From contig VGCF01000017.1 of NCBI GenBank assembly GCA_016870135.1, forward strand, positions 1 through 14,699: a stretch of DNA of 14,699 nucleotides. The letters run 5' to 3'. The translations under genes were made by a program, and so were the position numbers. This DNA is from Alphaproteobacteria bacterium. GTDB taxonomy: Bacteria > Pseudomonadota > Alphaproteobacteria > Holosporales > Holosporaceae. This document shows positions 1 through 7,852 of this stretch, piece after piece. The notes under the pieces are model-generated. The model was not told where the DNA came from. It saw only the letters and a list, made by a program, of their open reading frames with translations, and searched no databases. Position 1 is the stretch's first letter; every line of letters starts with the position of its first letter.

Positions 1-92
1 CAGAAGCCGAGGTAAAACTAACTGAAGAAAAAGCAACCGAACCCGCAGAAAACCCAACCGAACCCGCTGATGCAAATCTCTCTGTTAATTAA
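1..92 (+). CDS. C-terminal end of an unidentified protein (5' truncated)
   Basis: The frame with codons beginning at position 3 is open from the window edge to TAA at 90-92 and gives about 29 residues. The tail is rich in Glu, Pro, Ala and Thr and contains two near-copies of an ATEPAE/PTEPAD-like unit. These are encoded by a 12-base direct repeat (AACCGAACCCGC) at 35-46 and 56-67. It looks like a disordered acidic C-terminus. Nothing in these residues identifies the family, and the functional part lies outside the window. A strong terminator at 302-340 fits the end of this transcription unit. The same frame stays open after the stop (see 93-248), so the true end of the ancestral protein may be at 248. 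Confidence 0.6.
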   Translation, partial: EAEVKLTEEKATEPAENPTEPADANLSVN

Positions 93-248
93 AACGCTAA
101 TGACAGTGATAAGGCGTCAGAGGCATCAGGCACCACAGAGGTAGAACCAATAGCTAACGATTCGACATCATCAGACCCGCAATCAACGGCACCATCATTG
201 AGGCAACTCGTGAGTAATAGCATAGGTAATATGTTCGGAATGCGCTAA
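93..248 (+). pseudogene. Open in-frame extension beyond the TAA of the upstream gene
   Basis: Directly after the TAA at 90-92, the same frame continues for 51 sense codons to TAA at 246-248. Its composition resembles the tail before the stop: Ser, Asp, Glu, Ala, Thr and Pro dominate. It then closes with a more structured stretch ending LVSNSIGNMFGMR. It has no ATG until near its end, so it is unlikely to be an independent gene. The simplest reading is that TAA is a nonsense change that shortened an older, longer protein. Readthrough or a chance open frame in a low-stop region are alternatives. I cannot identify the protein. Confidence 0.4.
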
Positions 249-301
249 GAATGTGATAAGAATATGCTAGGGAGTGTGATAGGAATATCATAGGACACCA
301 G

Positions 302-340
302 AACAGTCCCTTGGGTTTTTGACCCAGCGGGGCTGTTTTT
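302..340 (+). terminator. Rho-independent terminator
   Basis: A long stem pairs AACAGTCCC (302-310, with one G-U pair) to GGGGCTGTT (329-337). An inner pairing of TGGGT with ACCCA closes a short T-rich loop. The stem runs directly into a T5 stretch ending at 340. It sits 54 bases past the second stop at 248, which is a natural end for the gene entering from the left. Confidence 0.85.
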
Positions 341-378
341 ACATGATGACCCGTATCGGGCACGCGCATATTTACCCT

Positions 379-406
379 GAACAGCCCTGGGCACCTGCTC
401 TTTTTT
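379..406 (+). terminator. Possible second, weaker terminator
   Basis: GAACAG (379-384) can pair with CTGCTC (395-400) with one mismatch, and a T6 run follows at 401-406. The left arm resembles that of the stronger terminator at 302-340, so it may be a back-up or a decayed copy. The stem is short, so the call is tentative. Confidence 0.3.
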
Positions 407-414
407 GCATCCCG

Positions 415-443
415 TTTACATAAAATTATTCAATAACTGGTAT
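415..443 (+). promoter_or_regulatory. Possible promoter for the His-rich protein gene
   Basis: TTTACA at 415-420 matches the sigma70 -35 hexamer at five of six positions. The hexamer 17 bases later (TGGTAT, 438-443) is a poor -10. A TATAAA also occurs at 466-471 but lacks a convincing -35. The whole 409-484 stretch is AT-rich, as expected for a leader. Only weak support exists for the exact position. Confidence 0.25.
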
Positions 444-484
444 GTTTGTTTTAATTACACACAAATATAAAAAGTTTTTGAAAA

Positions 485-1429
485 ATGAATATTAAATCAA
501 AATGGATCAAATTGAAAACCGTAAAAATGTCCACAGTGCTGGTTGCTGTGTTTACCCTAATCATCGCAAATGCCCTAGATGCACGTGGAGGTCACGTTGG
601 TGGAGGTCACGGTTTTGGTGGAGGTCACGGCATGAGCCATATGGCTGCCGATCACGTCAATACCCTATCACACCAACACCCCTCGAAAAATACGTATAAA
701 CTGAAAAAGAACTCCAAAAAGAAGCAAAACTATTCCCAGCCACAACACACAAACGCACGCAATAAGGCCCACAACGCAGCCAAAAATCATCCCAATGATA
801 CGGCGGCTCATGCAAAAAATGCTGTCCATAACCACAACAAATCCCATCACCGGGGGGGGAATCTCAATAGTCACCCTTGGAATGGCCATGGTAGTTGGAA
901 TGGCCATGGTAGTTGGAATGGCCATGGTTGGGCTGGTGCTGGCATAGCCGCAGGTGCGGCTGCAGGTGTGGCTGCAGGTGCCCTAGAGGGAGGAGCGGTG
1001 ACGGCATCTGCAATGGGGGCTGCAATGGGGGCTGCGGCTGGATCGGCTGCCAATGCTGGTTTTGTTGAGACAATGCCCGAAATGATGGCCCCAAACCAGG
1101 TCATAGAAGGAGGATCGGTCATCGAAGAGGTTGCTCCTGCACCCACCACAGTGATCGAAGAAGATTATCCGGAAACCATTGTTATCAAAAAGGATGCCGA
1201 ACACACCAAGAAAAAGCACCATAAGCATTACGCTGATCATGAGGCATCCACAGACGATGACTCTAATGAGAATAATGAGACAACCGAGAATACCGATACA
1301 GGTCATACACCGCCCGTGGTTATTCAAAATATTACTGTGGCACCGCCTAAACTGACACCAGAAATGATGTCAAAGGCACCGTCTGAGTCGTCTGTTTCTC
1401 CATCAGAAACAGCCATTCCTGCAGCATAA
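485..1429 (+). CDS. Secreted His/Gly/Ala-rich low-complexity protein, unknown function
   Basis: A 314-residue product that I do not recognise as a named family. Residues 1-30 form a signal peptide: a Lys-rich start, a hydrophobic core around 16-29, and probable cleavage after ANA. The mature part is modular. It has a Gly-His stretch (35-53), a basic His/Asn/Lys region (54-130), three copies of a WNGHGS unit (132-149), a Gly/Ala segment with glycine-zipper-like spacing (150-192), then an acidic-plus-His tail (200-314) that includes KKKHHKH. Clustered histidines suggest metal binding, and the Gly/Ala segment could insert in or associate with a membrane; both are inference. Start: ATG 485 precedes the Lys-rich n-region; ATG 527 is the alternative. 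No clear Shine-Dalgarno is seen. A G8 run at 852-859 lies inside the gene. It stands alone between two terminators. Confidence 0.75.
   Translation: MNIKSKWIKLKTVKMSTVLVAVFTLIIANALDARGGHVGGGHGFGGGHGMSHMAADHVNTLSHQHPSKNTYKLKKNSKKKQNYSQPQHTNARNKAHNAAKNHPNDTAAHAKNAVHNHNKSHHRGGNLNSHPWNGHGSWNGHGSWNGHGWAGAGIAAGAAAGVAAGALEGGAVTASAMGAAMGAAAGSAANAGFVETMPEMMAPNQVIEGGSVIEEVAPAPTTVIEEDYPETIVIKKDAEHTKKKHHKHYADHEASTDDDSNENNETTENTDTGHTPPVVIQNITVAPPKLTPEMMSKAPSESSVSPSETAIPAA
852..859 (+). repeat. G8 homopolymer inside the His-rich gene
   Basis: Eight consecutive G lie within codons for Arg-Gly-Gly near residue 123. Gain of one G would bring a TAG into frame at 868-870. Loss of one G would give a stop at 945-947. 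Slippage here would therefore switch the protein off. Whether the tract varies in the population cannot be seen from one sequence. Confidence 0.8.
877..930 (+). repeat. 18-bp tandem repeat, three copies
   Basis: The unit TTGGAATGGCCATGGTAG occurs at 877-894 and 895-912 without change, and at 913-930 with one substitution. It encodes the repeated WNGHGS segment of the secreted His-rich protein. Near-identity between copies suggests recent expansion. Because the unit is a multiple of three, copy-number change would keep the reading frame. Confidence 0.9.
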
Positions 1430-1470
1430 GAATAGCGGGGTCATCACAGAAAAGGAAAGAACGGATCAGG

Positions 1471-1511
1471 AAAAAACAGGGGGAACAGGGCCATCCAAGG
1501 TGCCGCCCCCT
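1471..1511 (-). terminator. Rho-independent terminator of the dapA-addA operon
   Basis: Read on the minus strand, AGGGGG (1511-1506) pairs with CCCCCT (1483-1478), with a possible inner GGC/GCC pairing. The hairpin is followed after one base by T6 (1476-1471). The 5' arm overlaps the addA stop codon (TAG, 1512-1510), so transcription would end immediately after the gene. Confidence 0.75.
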
Positions 1512-4500
1512 AGAACTCCCCACACTGTGACCAGCATTGAGAGTGTGGGTGCCATTGCAAAACGCCCTGTTTTAACCACAAAATCCCTTGATGAATGCGT
1601 TTTTTGGGATAAATGGGGCGCATCAAGTCAGCATACATTTGTAGTTGCTGGCCATAAGGCATGTTGTCCCACGATTCTGTCATCCGTGTGCTCTTGAAAT
1701 CCACAATCCAAAGGTCTGTTTTGCCCACCAATACCCGATCCATCCGTCGAATATGTCCTGGCCCACACCATTCCACCTCTGATTTAGCCTGGAAAAACAA
1801 TGGCTGTAACACGGGTTGGTGCAATAGGGCCACCACACGCTGTGCCCACATATCCGATTGCTGTTGCCCCAGACCCTGTTGGTACAAAAATCGCTGGGCA
1901 AAAGCATACCAATGCTGGGGATTACTGCGTGGCAATTCATCCAACAATTGGTGCAGGGATTCCCCACGACGGCGATAGAAAAACGCATCACGAGAAAAGG
2001 ATGCCGTCTTTTCTGTACAGATGGGCTGATGATTGGGTACGCTGGAATCACCCCAGTCATTGTCGGCCAGCCCAGAAAGTAACCACGCAAAAGATCCGTG
2101 GACGGGCTTTTGGCCTGCAAACGGGATGTCGTGTTGATTGGGCAATGGGTTTTGATCTGTGTTTTGCCTTTGATCGATGGGGAGATGCTGGTCAGGGTGC
2201 AGATCCTTGGACAAAGACGGTTCTGCATCAGTCGTCTCTGGTGCCATGGGCGACGGGGTATCCGATAGGACATAAGAAACGATGGGCAGGTCACTATGGT
2301 GTTCCATCACACCAGATCCCATCATGGCCTGATCAATGGCCTGGTACCAGGGACTCGTCGATTTACACGATGATATATACAATCGATCTTGGGCGCGCGT
2401 CATGGCCACATACAACAAACGCCAATATTCCGGATCATCTTTTTCCACACTTTCGGGTAAATCAGGTAAAATGACGATGGGTGCTTGGGCCCCCTTGGCA
2501 CCATGAATGGTTAACAGACGGATTCCGCCACCTATGGGGTTTTTAAACACCGTATCGGGTTTGATCATCCAATCTAAAAACCCCACGGCATCTTCTGGAT
2601 CGTGCCAGGTTTGTAAGGCGTGGATAAACACATCAACGACATTTTGAACACCATTTTGGTCTGGTGTTAACACCGATAAAAACGTCATACCACCATCAAC
2701 ATAAATCCAGTGGACCACCAAATCCAATAGGCGCATAGATGTTTTAACCTGTGAGATATGGCGAATATATTCAGAAAATGCCGAGAAAAAACGGTTTTCA
2801 GGTTGGTTTGAAATATTTTGCCAAATGGATTGCCGACCCCGTTGATAGGCCGATGAAAACACACGGCATTCTGTGGAAAAACAAGACATCCCAGACAAGA
2901 CTCGTGCCAAAGCCCCATCATCATCACCATGGACAATGACGCGACACCAGGCCACCAGCATGGCCAACACAGAATTGTCTTTATGCGTGATGTCCTTGCC
3001 CGTTAACAATCCGGATTGGTACAATTCGTCTTGCAATATTTTGAAAAAAGTCGTCCGCCGGGGCAAAACAATCATGATATCTTTGGCTTGAACGGCGCGA
3101 TTTTGACTGGGTAAAAACATCCCCTCTTGCAACAGACGATGCAATGTGGAAACCCAAGCAGCCGACAAATCGGAACACTCTAATCCTTCTCTGGTGTGCG
3201 CCCAAAATGTGACAACCCCTGGCCGTCCTTGGTGCACGCTGGTGTGGGGTGAAAACTCCATCCCCGTACCTTTGGTATCGGCAAAAACCCGATTAACCAC
3301 ATTTAAAAGCACGGGAGCAGATCGAAACGATACGGTTAACGACACATCGCAAAATAACCCAGATTGGGACATCACCCATGCCTTTACAAATTGCCGCATC
3401 AGAAAAAACCCTTCTGGGTCCGCTCCTTGAAAACCATAAATGGACTGTTTGGGATCACCCACAACACAGATGGTTCGCTGTGATTTTTGCATAACAGACT
3501 CGATCAGAATGCGTAATATTTTCCATTGGTGGCGACTGGTGTCTTGGGCTTCGTCCACCAAAAGATGCTCTATGGTCTGATAAAATGTATGCCCCACCCA
3601 GCCCGAATACAGGGTGTGTTCCATCAACTCCAGGGTTTTTATGGTTAAATCGTCAAAATCCAATGCCCCCTGCTTGTTGCGCGTGTACTCATTCATGGTG
3701 GATTGAAACACAATGGTTAGGTCTTGCTCTTTTTGGGCTTGTTTTTGTCGATCTTGCCAATGCCTTAATTCCTGCATCCACAGTATTTCTTGTTGATGCC
3801 AGTGTTGCAAACGTGGATGTTGCAATACCGATTTTTTAGGAATTTTTGCCAAAATTAAACCCTGATACGTCACAGACCCCCTGGGAATATCGCGAAACTG
3901 ATGGCACCACTGTTGATCAGATGGGGTCAGAATGTGCGGTTCTGGCATGACATTAGGATGATTCTGTAAAAAATCTTGACTGGAAAAATCCATGGCTGAC
4001 GTATCATATTCTGGCCTAAGTAATAATCGCCGTTCAAACCATTCTGTTAACACGCTGGACAAAGACACACGGTCGTCTATAATGCGCTGCACCGTTTGGC
4101 CCAAAGAGGATAAAGGGTCCGTATGGCGCAATATCGTATCCAATGCCTGACTCCACAGGCGAAGAGAGGATGGATAATCCAAAATCTGCAAGGGAATATT
4201 CACCCCCGATTCTATGGGAAAACGCATCAAGGTATCATGGCAAAAACTGTGAAATGTTTGAATGATCACTGGGGTTTTTTGACACGATTCATACAGAGAT
4301 CTGGCAAAGATCACGTCTTGCGGGGATGGCTGATGGCCCAAAATAAGGGTTAAATCCTGGACCAAGTCCTGTTCGGGGCACAGAGACCATCGGGACAGTT
4401 TTTGATCCAGACGCTGTTGCATTTCCATGGCACCCACCTTGGTAAAGGTCAGGCATACAATGGTTCGACCCTGTATCCCCGATAAGAGCAATCGCGTCAT

Positions 4501-4596
4501 GCGGCCCACCAACAGCGTTGTTTTTCCCGATCCCGCCGATGCATTAACCCAAACGCTTGATCCGATATCTAGCGCTTTACGCTGTTCTGGTGTCAT
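1510..4596 (-). CDS. addA: Double-strand break repair helicase-nuclease AddA
   Basis: A UvrD/Rep-type superfamily 1 helicase with a C-terminal RecB-like nuclease, 1028 residues, somewhat short for AddA. In the family it pairs with AddB to resect DNA ends for RecA loading. Visible motifs in order: Walker A ASAGSGKTT (19-27), motif Ia around LTFTKVGAMEMQ (49-60), Walker B DEAQD (348-352), motif III GDPKQSIYGFQGADP, motif IV SFRS, motif V LTIHGAKG (T696-K701), and motif VI VAMTRAQDR (from 730). The nuclease core is visible as MDRVL (D953), then VDFKST (D966, K968), and QLQMYAD. Between the helicase and nuclease parts lies an odd Gln/Asp/Pro-rich linker, about residues 770-825. Its ATG overlaps the dapA stop by four bases, so it is probably translated by coupling. 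No addB is seen next to it. Confidence 0.92.
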   Translation of the reverse strand: MTPEQRKALDIGSSVWVNASAGSGKTTLLVGRMTRLLLSGIQGRTIVCLTFTKVGAMEMQQRLDQKLSRWSLCPEQDLVQDLTLILGHQPSPQDVIFARSLYESCQKTPVIIQTFHSFCHDTLMRFPIESGVNIPLQILDYPSSLRLWSQALDTILRHTDPLSSLGQTVQRIIDDRVSLSSVLTEWFERRLLLRPEYDTSAMDFSSQDFLQNHPNVMPEPHILTPSDQQWCHQFRDIPRGSVTYQGLILAKIPKKSVLQHPRLQHWHQQEILWMQELRHWQDRQKQAQKEQDLTIVFQSTMNEYTRNKQGALDFDDLTIKTLELMEHTLYSGWVGHTFYQTIEHLLVDEAQDTSRHQWKILRILIESVMQKSQRTICVVGDPKQSIYGFQGADPEGFFLMRQFVKAWVMSQSGLFCDVSLTVSFRSAPVLLNVVNRVFADTKGTGMEFSPHTSVHQGRPGVVTFWAHTREGLECSDLSAAWVSTLHRLLQEGMFLPSQNRAVQAKDIMIVLPRRTTFFKILQDELYQSGLLTGKDITHKDNSVLAMLVAWCRVIVHGDDDGALARVLSGMSCFSTECRVFSSAYQRGRQSIWQNISNQPENRFFSAFSEYIRHISQVKTSMRLLDLVVHWIYVDGGMTFLSVLTPDQNGVQNVVDVFIHALQTWHDPEDAVGFLDWMIKPDTVFKNPIGGGIRLLTIHGAKGAQAPIVILPDLPESVEKDDPEYWRLLYVAMTRAQDRLYISSCKSTSPWYQAIDQAMMGSGVMEHHSDLPIVSYVLSDTPSPMAPETTDAEPSLSKDLHPDQHLPIDQRQNTDQNPLPNQHDIPFAGQKPVHGSFAWLLSGLADNDWGDSSVPNHQPICTEKTASFSRDAFFYRRRGESLHQLLDELPRSNPQHWYAFAQRFLYQQGLGQQQSDMWAQRVVALLHQPVLQPLFFQAKSEVEWCGPGHIRRMDRVLVGKTDLWIVDFKSTRMTESWDNMPYGQQLQMYADLMRPIYPKKRIHQGILWLKQGVLQWHPHSQCWSQCGEF

Positions 4597-5543
4597 GCCA
4601 GATCAAGATCACTGACAACGTCGGGTGTTTGATGCCCTGCCGGTTCGCCCGCATAAACAAAGGGGGCCAAGGTCTGCAAGGCCTCTGTCATGGCCGCACG
4701 TCCTGCAGAAGAAAAAGGCCCCAAAGGGAATCGTGTATGCTCATTGCCCCAACCCAAGACCGAAGCAGCATATTTGATGGGACCGGGATTAACACCAAAA
4801 GCCATGGCGCGATGTAATGGATTGAGCATTTGCGCTTTTTCTTGAGCCACTGGCCATTTTTGGTTTTTCATGGCTTGCCAAATGTGGGTGTACAGCACCG
4901 GTAAAATACCGGCTTGAACGGAAATGATTCCACTGCCTCCACCCGCCACAAACGGTACAAACGTATTGTCTTCGCCAGAAAAGATTTGAAAATGGGGATC
5001 TTGAATACGCGCGCGCATGGCATTCGGTCTGGATAAATCAGGCGTACTGTCCTTGATACCCACAATGCGTGGATAAGCCGCCAATTGGCACACCGTGTCA
5101 ATATCAATATTGACACAAGTTCGTCCAGGGTTATTGTACAGCACTATGGGCAAAGCGGTGTGCTCGTGAATATGGTGAAAAAAAGACAACAATCCCTTTT
5201 TTGATGGACGAATATAGTGGGGGGTTAATACCAGCACACTGTCGGCACCATATTTTTCAGCCCCCATAATGACAGAAACCACCTGATCTGCCAAAATGCC
5301 CGAAACACCCGCCATGATGTGTTTTTTCTTATGACTCCATTCGGCCACTTTGGATATTAATTCTTGATATTCCTTTGTTCCCAGGGCCATGCCTTCGCCT
5401 GTGGTGCCCGCCACAACAAAACCTGAAATAGGTGTTTCACACAGCCCCATGACATATCTTTTCAAAGTCACCCAATCGATCAGACCTTGATTGGTCCATG
5501 GGGTAATCATGGCGACATAGACGCCAGATTTTACAATACTCAC
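4593..5543 (-). CDS. dapA: 4-hydroxy-tetrahydrodipicolinate synthase
   Basis: Condenses pyruvate with aspartate semialdehyde in the first committed step of the diaminopimelate/lysine pathway; the product supplies peptidoglycan and lysine. The cytosolic TIM-barrel protein has 316 residues, about 20 more than most, because of a C-terminal extension after LAPFVYAG. Family residues are all present: AGTTGE with T47/T48, YNNPGRT with Y136 and R141, and VGIKDST with the Schiff-base lysine K164. The start is GTG at 5543. An AAGG lies nine bases upstream of it, and a perfect TATAAT lies further upstream. It is the first gene of a two-gene operon with addA (ATGA overlap). This is an unusual partner and suggests rearrangement rather than shared function. 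Confidence 0.95.
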   Translation of the reverse strand: MSIVKSGVYVAMITPWTNQGLIDWVTLKRYVMGLCETPISGFVVAGTTGEGMALGTKEYQELISKVAEWSHKKKHIMAGVSGILADQVVSVIMGAEKYGADSVLVLTPHYIRPSKKGLLSFFHHIHEHTALPIVLYNNPGRTCVNIDIDTVCQLAAYPRIVGIKDSTPDLSRPNAMRARIQDPHFQIFSGEDNTFVPFVAGGGSGIISVQAGILPVLYTHIWQAMKNQKWPVAQEKAQMLNPLHRAMAFGVNPGPIKYAASVLGWGNEHTRFPLGPFSSAGRAAMTEALQTLAPFVYAGEPAGHQTPDVVSDLDLA

Positions 5544-5569
5544 TGTGCACTACCTTTTTTACGTACGGA

Positions 5570-5599
5570 TTGCTATACTCATTATACTGTGATTATTGT
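5570..5599 (+). promoter_or_regulatory. Possible promoter of the lytic transglycosylase gene
   Basis: On the plus strand TTGCTA (5570-5575) and TATTGT (5594-5599) are separated by 18 bases, each matching sigma70 consensus at four positions. TATACT copies at 5574-5579 and 5583-5588 are alternative -10 elements without clear -35 partners. The elements overlap the opposing dapA promoter, so the two could interfere. Confidence 0.3.
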
Positions 5600-5609
5600 A
5601 CAACAAAAA
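5581..5609 (-). promoter_or_regulatory. Probable dapA promoter
   Basis: On the minus strand a perfect -10, TATAAT, occupies 5586-5581. The hexamer 17 bases upstream (TTTTTG, 5609-5604) is a poor -35. The predicted start would leave a leader of about 30 bases before the GTG start of dapA. The perfect -10 and its placement are the main support. Confidence 0.55.
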
Positions 5610-5621
5610 GCGATCAATGAA

Positions 5622-7802
5622 ATGAAAACACCCTTTTTTTTGATGTACCTATCCACCAGCATCATGATACCAGCGGTAGTCCAATGCGATGGGTCTGTCC
5701 TGAAAACCCCAGACTCTACACTGACCAGCTCGATCAAAAGATGGGGTGGCCTATTCCCCCCCTATGGATTAAGCCAGAAGGATCAGTGGATGCAGGACGT
5801 CAAGATATTACGAGGGTTATTTCCCAATCATCAAAATTCTGTGCTGCAATTGTTGGGCCTGTACCAACGGCATCCGTTATGGTGGCAGTGGTTTCCCCAA
5901 ACCATGAAAAGCCTGCAAACGGTGGCAGAAAAACGAGGAATGCCTAGGTCTATTGGGAATCAACGTTTGGCATTGTGTGCTTTTTTTCATCAAAACCCAC
6001 CCAGAACAGCCCAAGGCTGGATACTTTACAAACAATTGGTGGGAACAAAAACTACACACACAGCGATTTTTGATGCCGATTTATCCGCCTTTATGACCCA
6101 AGCCAGTTTAAAACAATTTCAAGAGCTGTATCCCCATCTTGGGGCTCTGGGTGTCACATCTGTAGATGTCGTCATTGCGCCATTGCTTTTGCGTTTAATA
6201 TTAGAGCGCACCACGAAAAGTTTCAGTGATCTGAGGACCATTTTGCAGCAATTCAAGCCCAATACGCCACGCTTTAATCTGTTGGTGCGATTAATGGCCA
6301 AAACACCCGATGCCACTGTTTTACAAGATTATGCACAATGGGTAAAGAAAAACCCGTGGGACCCCGTTTTATCCCTAGCCATGATCCGGTGCGCTTCTCG
6401 GACCAATAAGGGGATGACCGCCGTGGCCGAGCGATTGCGCATGCCCCACCATTACGTCCAGCAACACGCCCAATCCATCAATAAATGGGATGTGTATATT
6501 TTAAAACAATTGATGCAAGAAGGTCAGGAAGCCATTACAAAGGGCGACATCGCTGGGGCAAAAGCGCGATATGACCAGGCCCTGAACATGCCCATTGTTC
6601 GTCCAACCCATCCTGTGGAACACTCTCATCTAGGAGAAGATACGGCCAATGATGGCAAGGGATTAATTTGTTTTGCAGGTTTAAAAGATTATGCCCGTGC
6701 CCACGATTATTTTGTGCGCTCTGCCCAAAATCTGCCTATGTCTGTTTTGTCTGCTGATGGTATAATGCGTTCTGGATCAGCCATCCAAGCAGCGGTCCAA
6801 AAAGGCTTGCGTCGTCACGATATACGGGCTTTGTTTTGGGCTGGTGTATGTTGTCAATATTTGAAAAAACCAGATCTGGCAAAAGCCTATTATCGCGCTG
6901 CATCCTTGTGTTCGACTTTTTTGTATGGCCAATTGGCGTGCTGGAAACTGGGTGTTCCCGTTAAACCCAATTTTGCCCCTCCTGAGCCAACCCGAACCGA
7001 CTGGCAACAGCCTGGACAACACGAAGCATCCCGCATCATCAAGATTTGGCAAGAAAACGTTGCAAAAAACGGAAATGGTGGTAAAAAATCTGGTCAAAGA
7101 TCCGGCGCCACAGCCTTTGTTCCCGCCTATGAAACCACATTGTCCTTGTGCAAGGATTTGGTCGCCTTGGCGAAAACACCTGGTGATTATGCAAAAGCTT
7201 TACAGCTGATCGGTGTGATCTATCCGGATTACGTTGTGGAAAGTGCCAAGGGTGTTGCCAAAACATCCAACACCGTTTTCCGAAAACTGTATCCCATTTT
7301 GCCCAACATACGGTGTAAGGATCCCGCCCTTGTTCACAGCATTATTTTGGCCGAATCGTGTTTTCGCTCCAGAGTAATCAGTTGGGATGCTGGCATTGGT
7401 TTGATGCAAATTATGCCTGAAACGGCCAAAAAAGCCGCAAAAGACATGGGAATTACCCTAGATATGAAGCGTTTAAACACAGACTCAGCGTATCAAATTC
7501 GTATGGGCACGCACATCATTACCCATTATATAAATAAAATGGGGGGTGCCTATGCCCCAGGGGTTGCAGCCTATAACGCAGGACCCCATCGGGCCATTCC
7601 CTGGGTTCAAAACACGCCCAATTTGGGTATCCCAGAAGACGGCATTGTATGGATAGAGAGCATTCCGTACAAGGACACCCACCATTATGTTTTGCGCATT
7701 ATGGAATCCTATATCACTTATCGATCGATGTTGGGACAACCCGTGATGGGAAAAGAGTGGCAGTCATTGCTGCGGGCGCACTCTGGGGGTGAGAAGGCCT
7801 AG
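5622..7802 (+). CDS. slt: Soluble lytic murein transglycosylase (periplasmic)
   Basis: Cleaves peptidoglycan glycan strands to form 1,6-anhydromuramyl ends during wall turnover. The chosen ATG gives 726 residues beginning with a signal peptide (about 1-22, ending VVQC). The frame is open further upstream but would then run antisense into dapA. The Cys is not a good lipobox because Gln precedes it. Residues from about 30 to 550 form the alpha-helical superhelix usual for Slt-type enzymes, including a TFLYGQLACWKLG-like element typical of that region. The SLT catalytic domain follows: ILAESCF with catalytic Glu about E578, then GLMQIMPETAK, and AYNAGP (Y651, N652). The gene converges on the next gene with a 50-base gap. 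Known relatives act in the periplasm; this cellular location is inferred from the signal peptide. Confidence 0.9.
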   Translation: MKTPFFLMYLSTSIMIPAVVQCDGSVLKTPDSTLTSSIKRWGGLFPPYGLSQKDQWMQDVKILRGLFPNHQNSVLQLLGLYQRHPLWWQWFPQTMKSLQTVAEKRGMPRSIGNQRLALCAFFHQNPPRTAQGWILYKQLVGTKTTHTAIFDADLSAFMTQASLKQFQELYPHLGALGVTSVDVVIAPLLLRLILERTTKSFSDLRTILQQFKPNTPRFNLLVRLMAKTPDATVLQDYAQWVKKNPWDPVLSLAMIRCASRTNKGMTAVAERLRMPHHYVQQHAQSINKWDVYILKQLMQEGQEAITKGDIAGAKARYDQALNMPIVRPTHPVEHSHLGEDTANDGKGLICFAGLKDYARAHDYFVRSAQNLPMSVLSADGIMRSGSAIQAAVQKGLRRHDIRALFWAGVCCQYLKKPDLAKAYYRAASLCSTFLYGQLACWKLGVPVKPNFAPPEPTRTDWQQPGQHEASRIIKIWQENVAKNGNGGKKSGQRSGATAFVPAYETTLSLCKDLVALAKTPGDYAKALQLIGVIYPDYVVESAKGVAKTSNTVFRKLYPILPNIRCKDPALVHSIILAESCFRSRVISWDAGIGLMQIMPETAKKAAKDMGITLDMKRLNTDSAYQIRMGTHIITHYINKMGGAYAPGVAAYNAGPHRAIPWVQNTPNLGIPEDGIVWIESIPYKDTHHYVLRIMESYITYRSMLGQPVMGKEWQSLLRAHSGGEKA

Positions 7803-7852
7803 GGTGGGTGTCTCTATTCATCAGAATTCCTCTGACGGCGTTCCCCTGCCCT

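Noticed and set aside
868..1327. Several minus-strand open frames opposite the His-rich gene
   Set aside because: They are antisense images of the repeats and Gly/Ala codons, with no plausible protein character.
1800..2474. Plus-strand 224-codon open frame opposite addA
   Set aside because: It is antisense to conserved AddA motifs and shows no domain of its own.
5487..5621. Longer start for the lytic transglycosylase
   Set aside because: The 45 extra residues run antisense into the dapA start, and the signal peptide begins at ATG 5622.
7821..7835. Small inverted repeat TCAGA/TCTGA between two convergent genes as a terminator
   Set aside because: The stem has only five pairs and no T tract follows on either strand.
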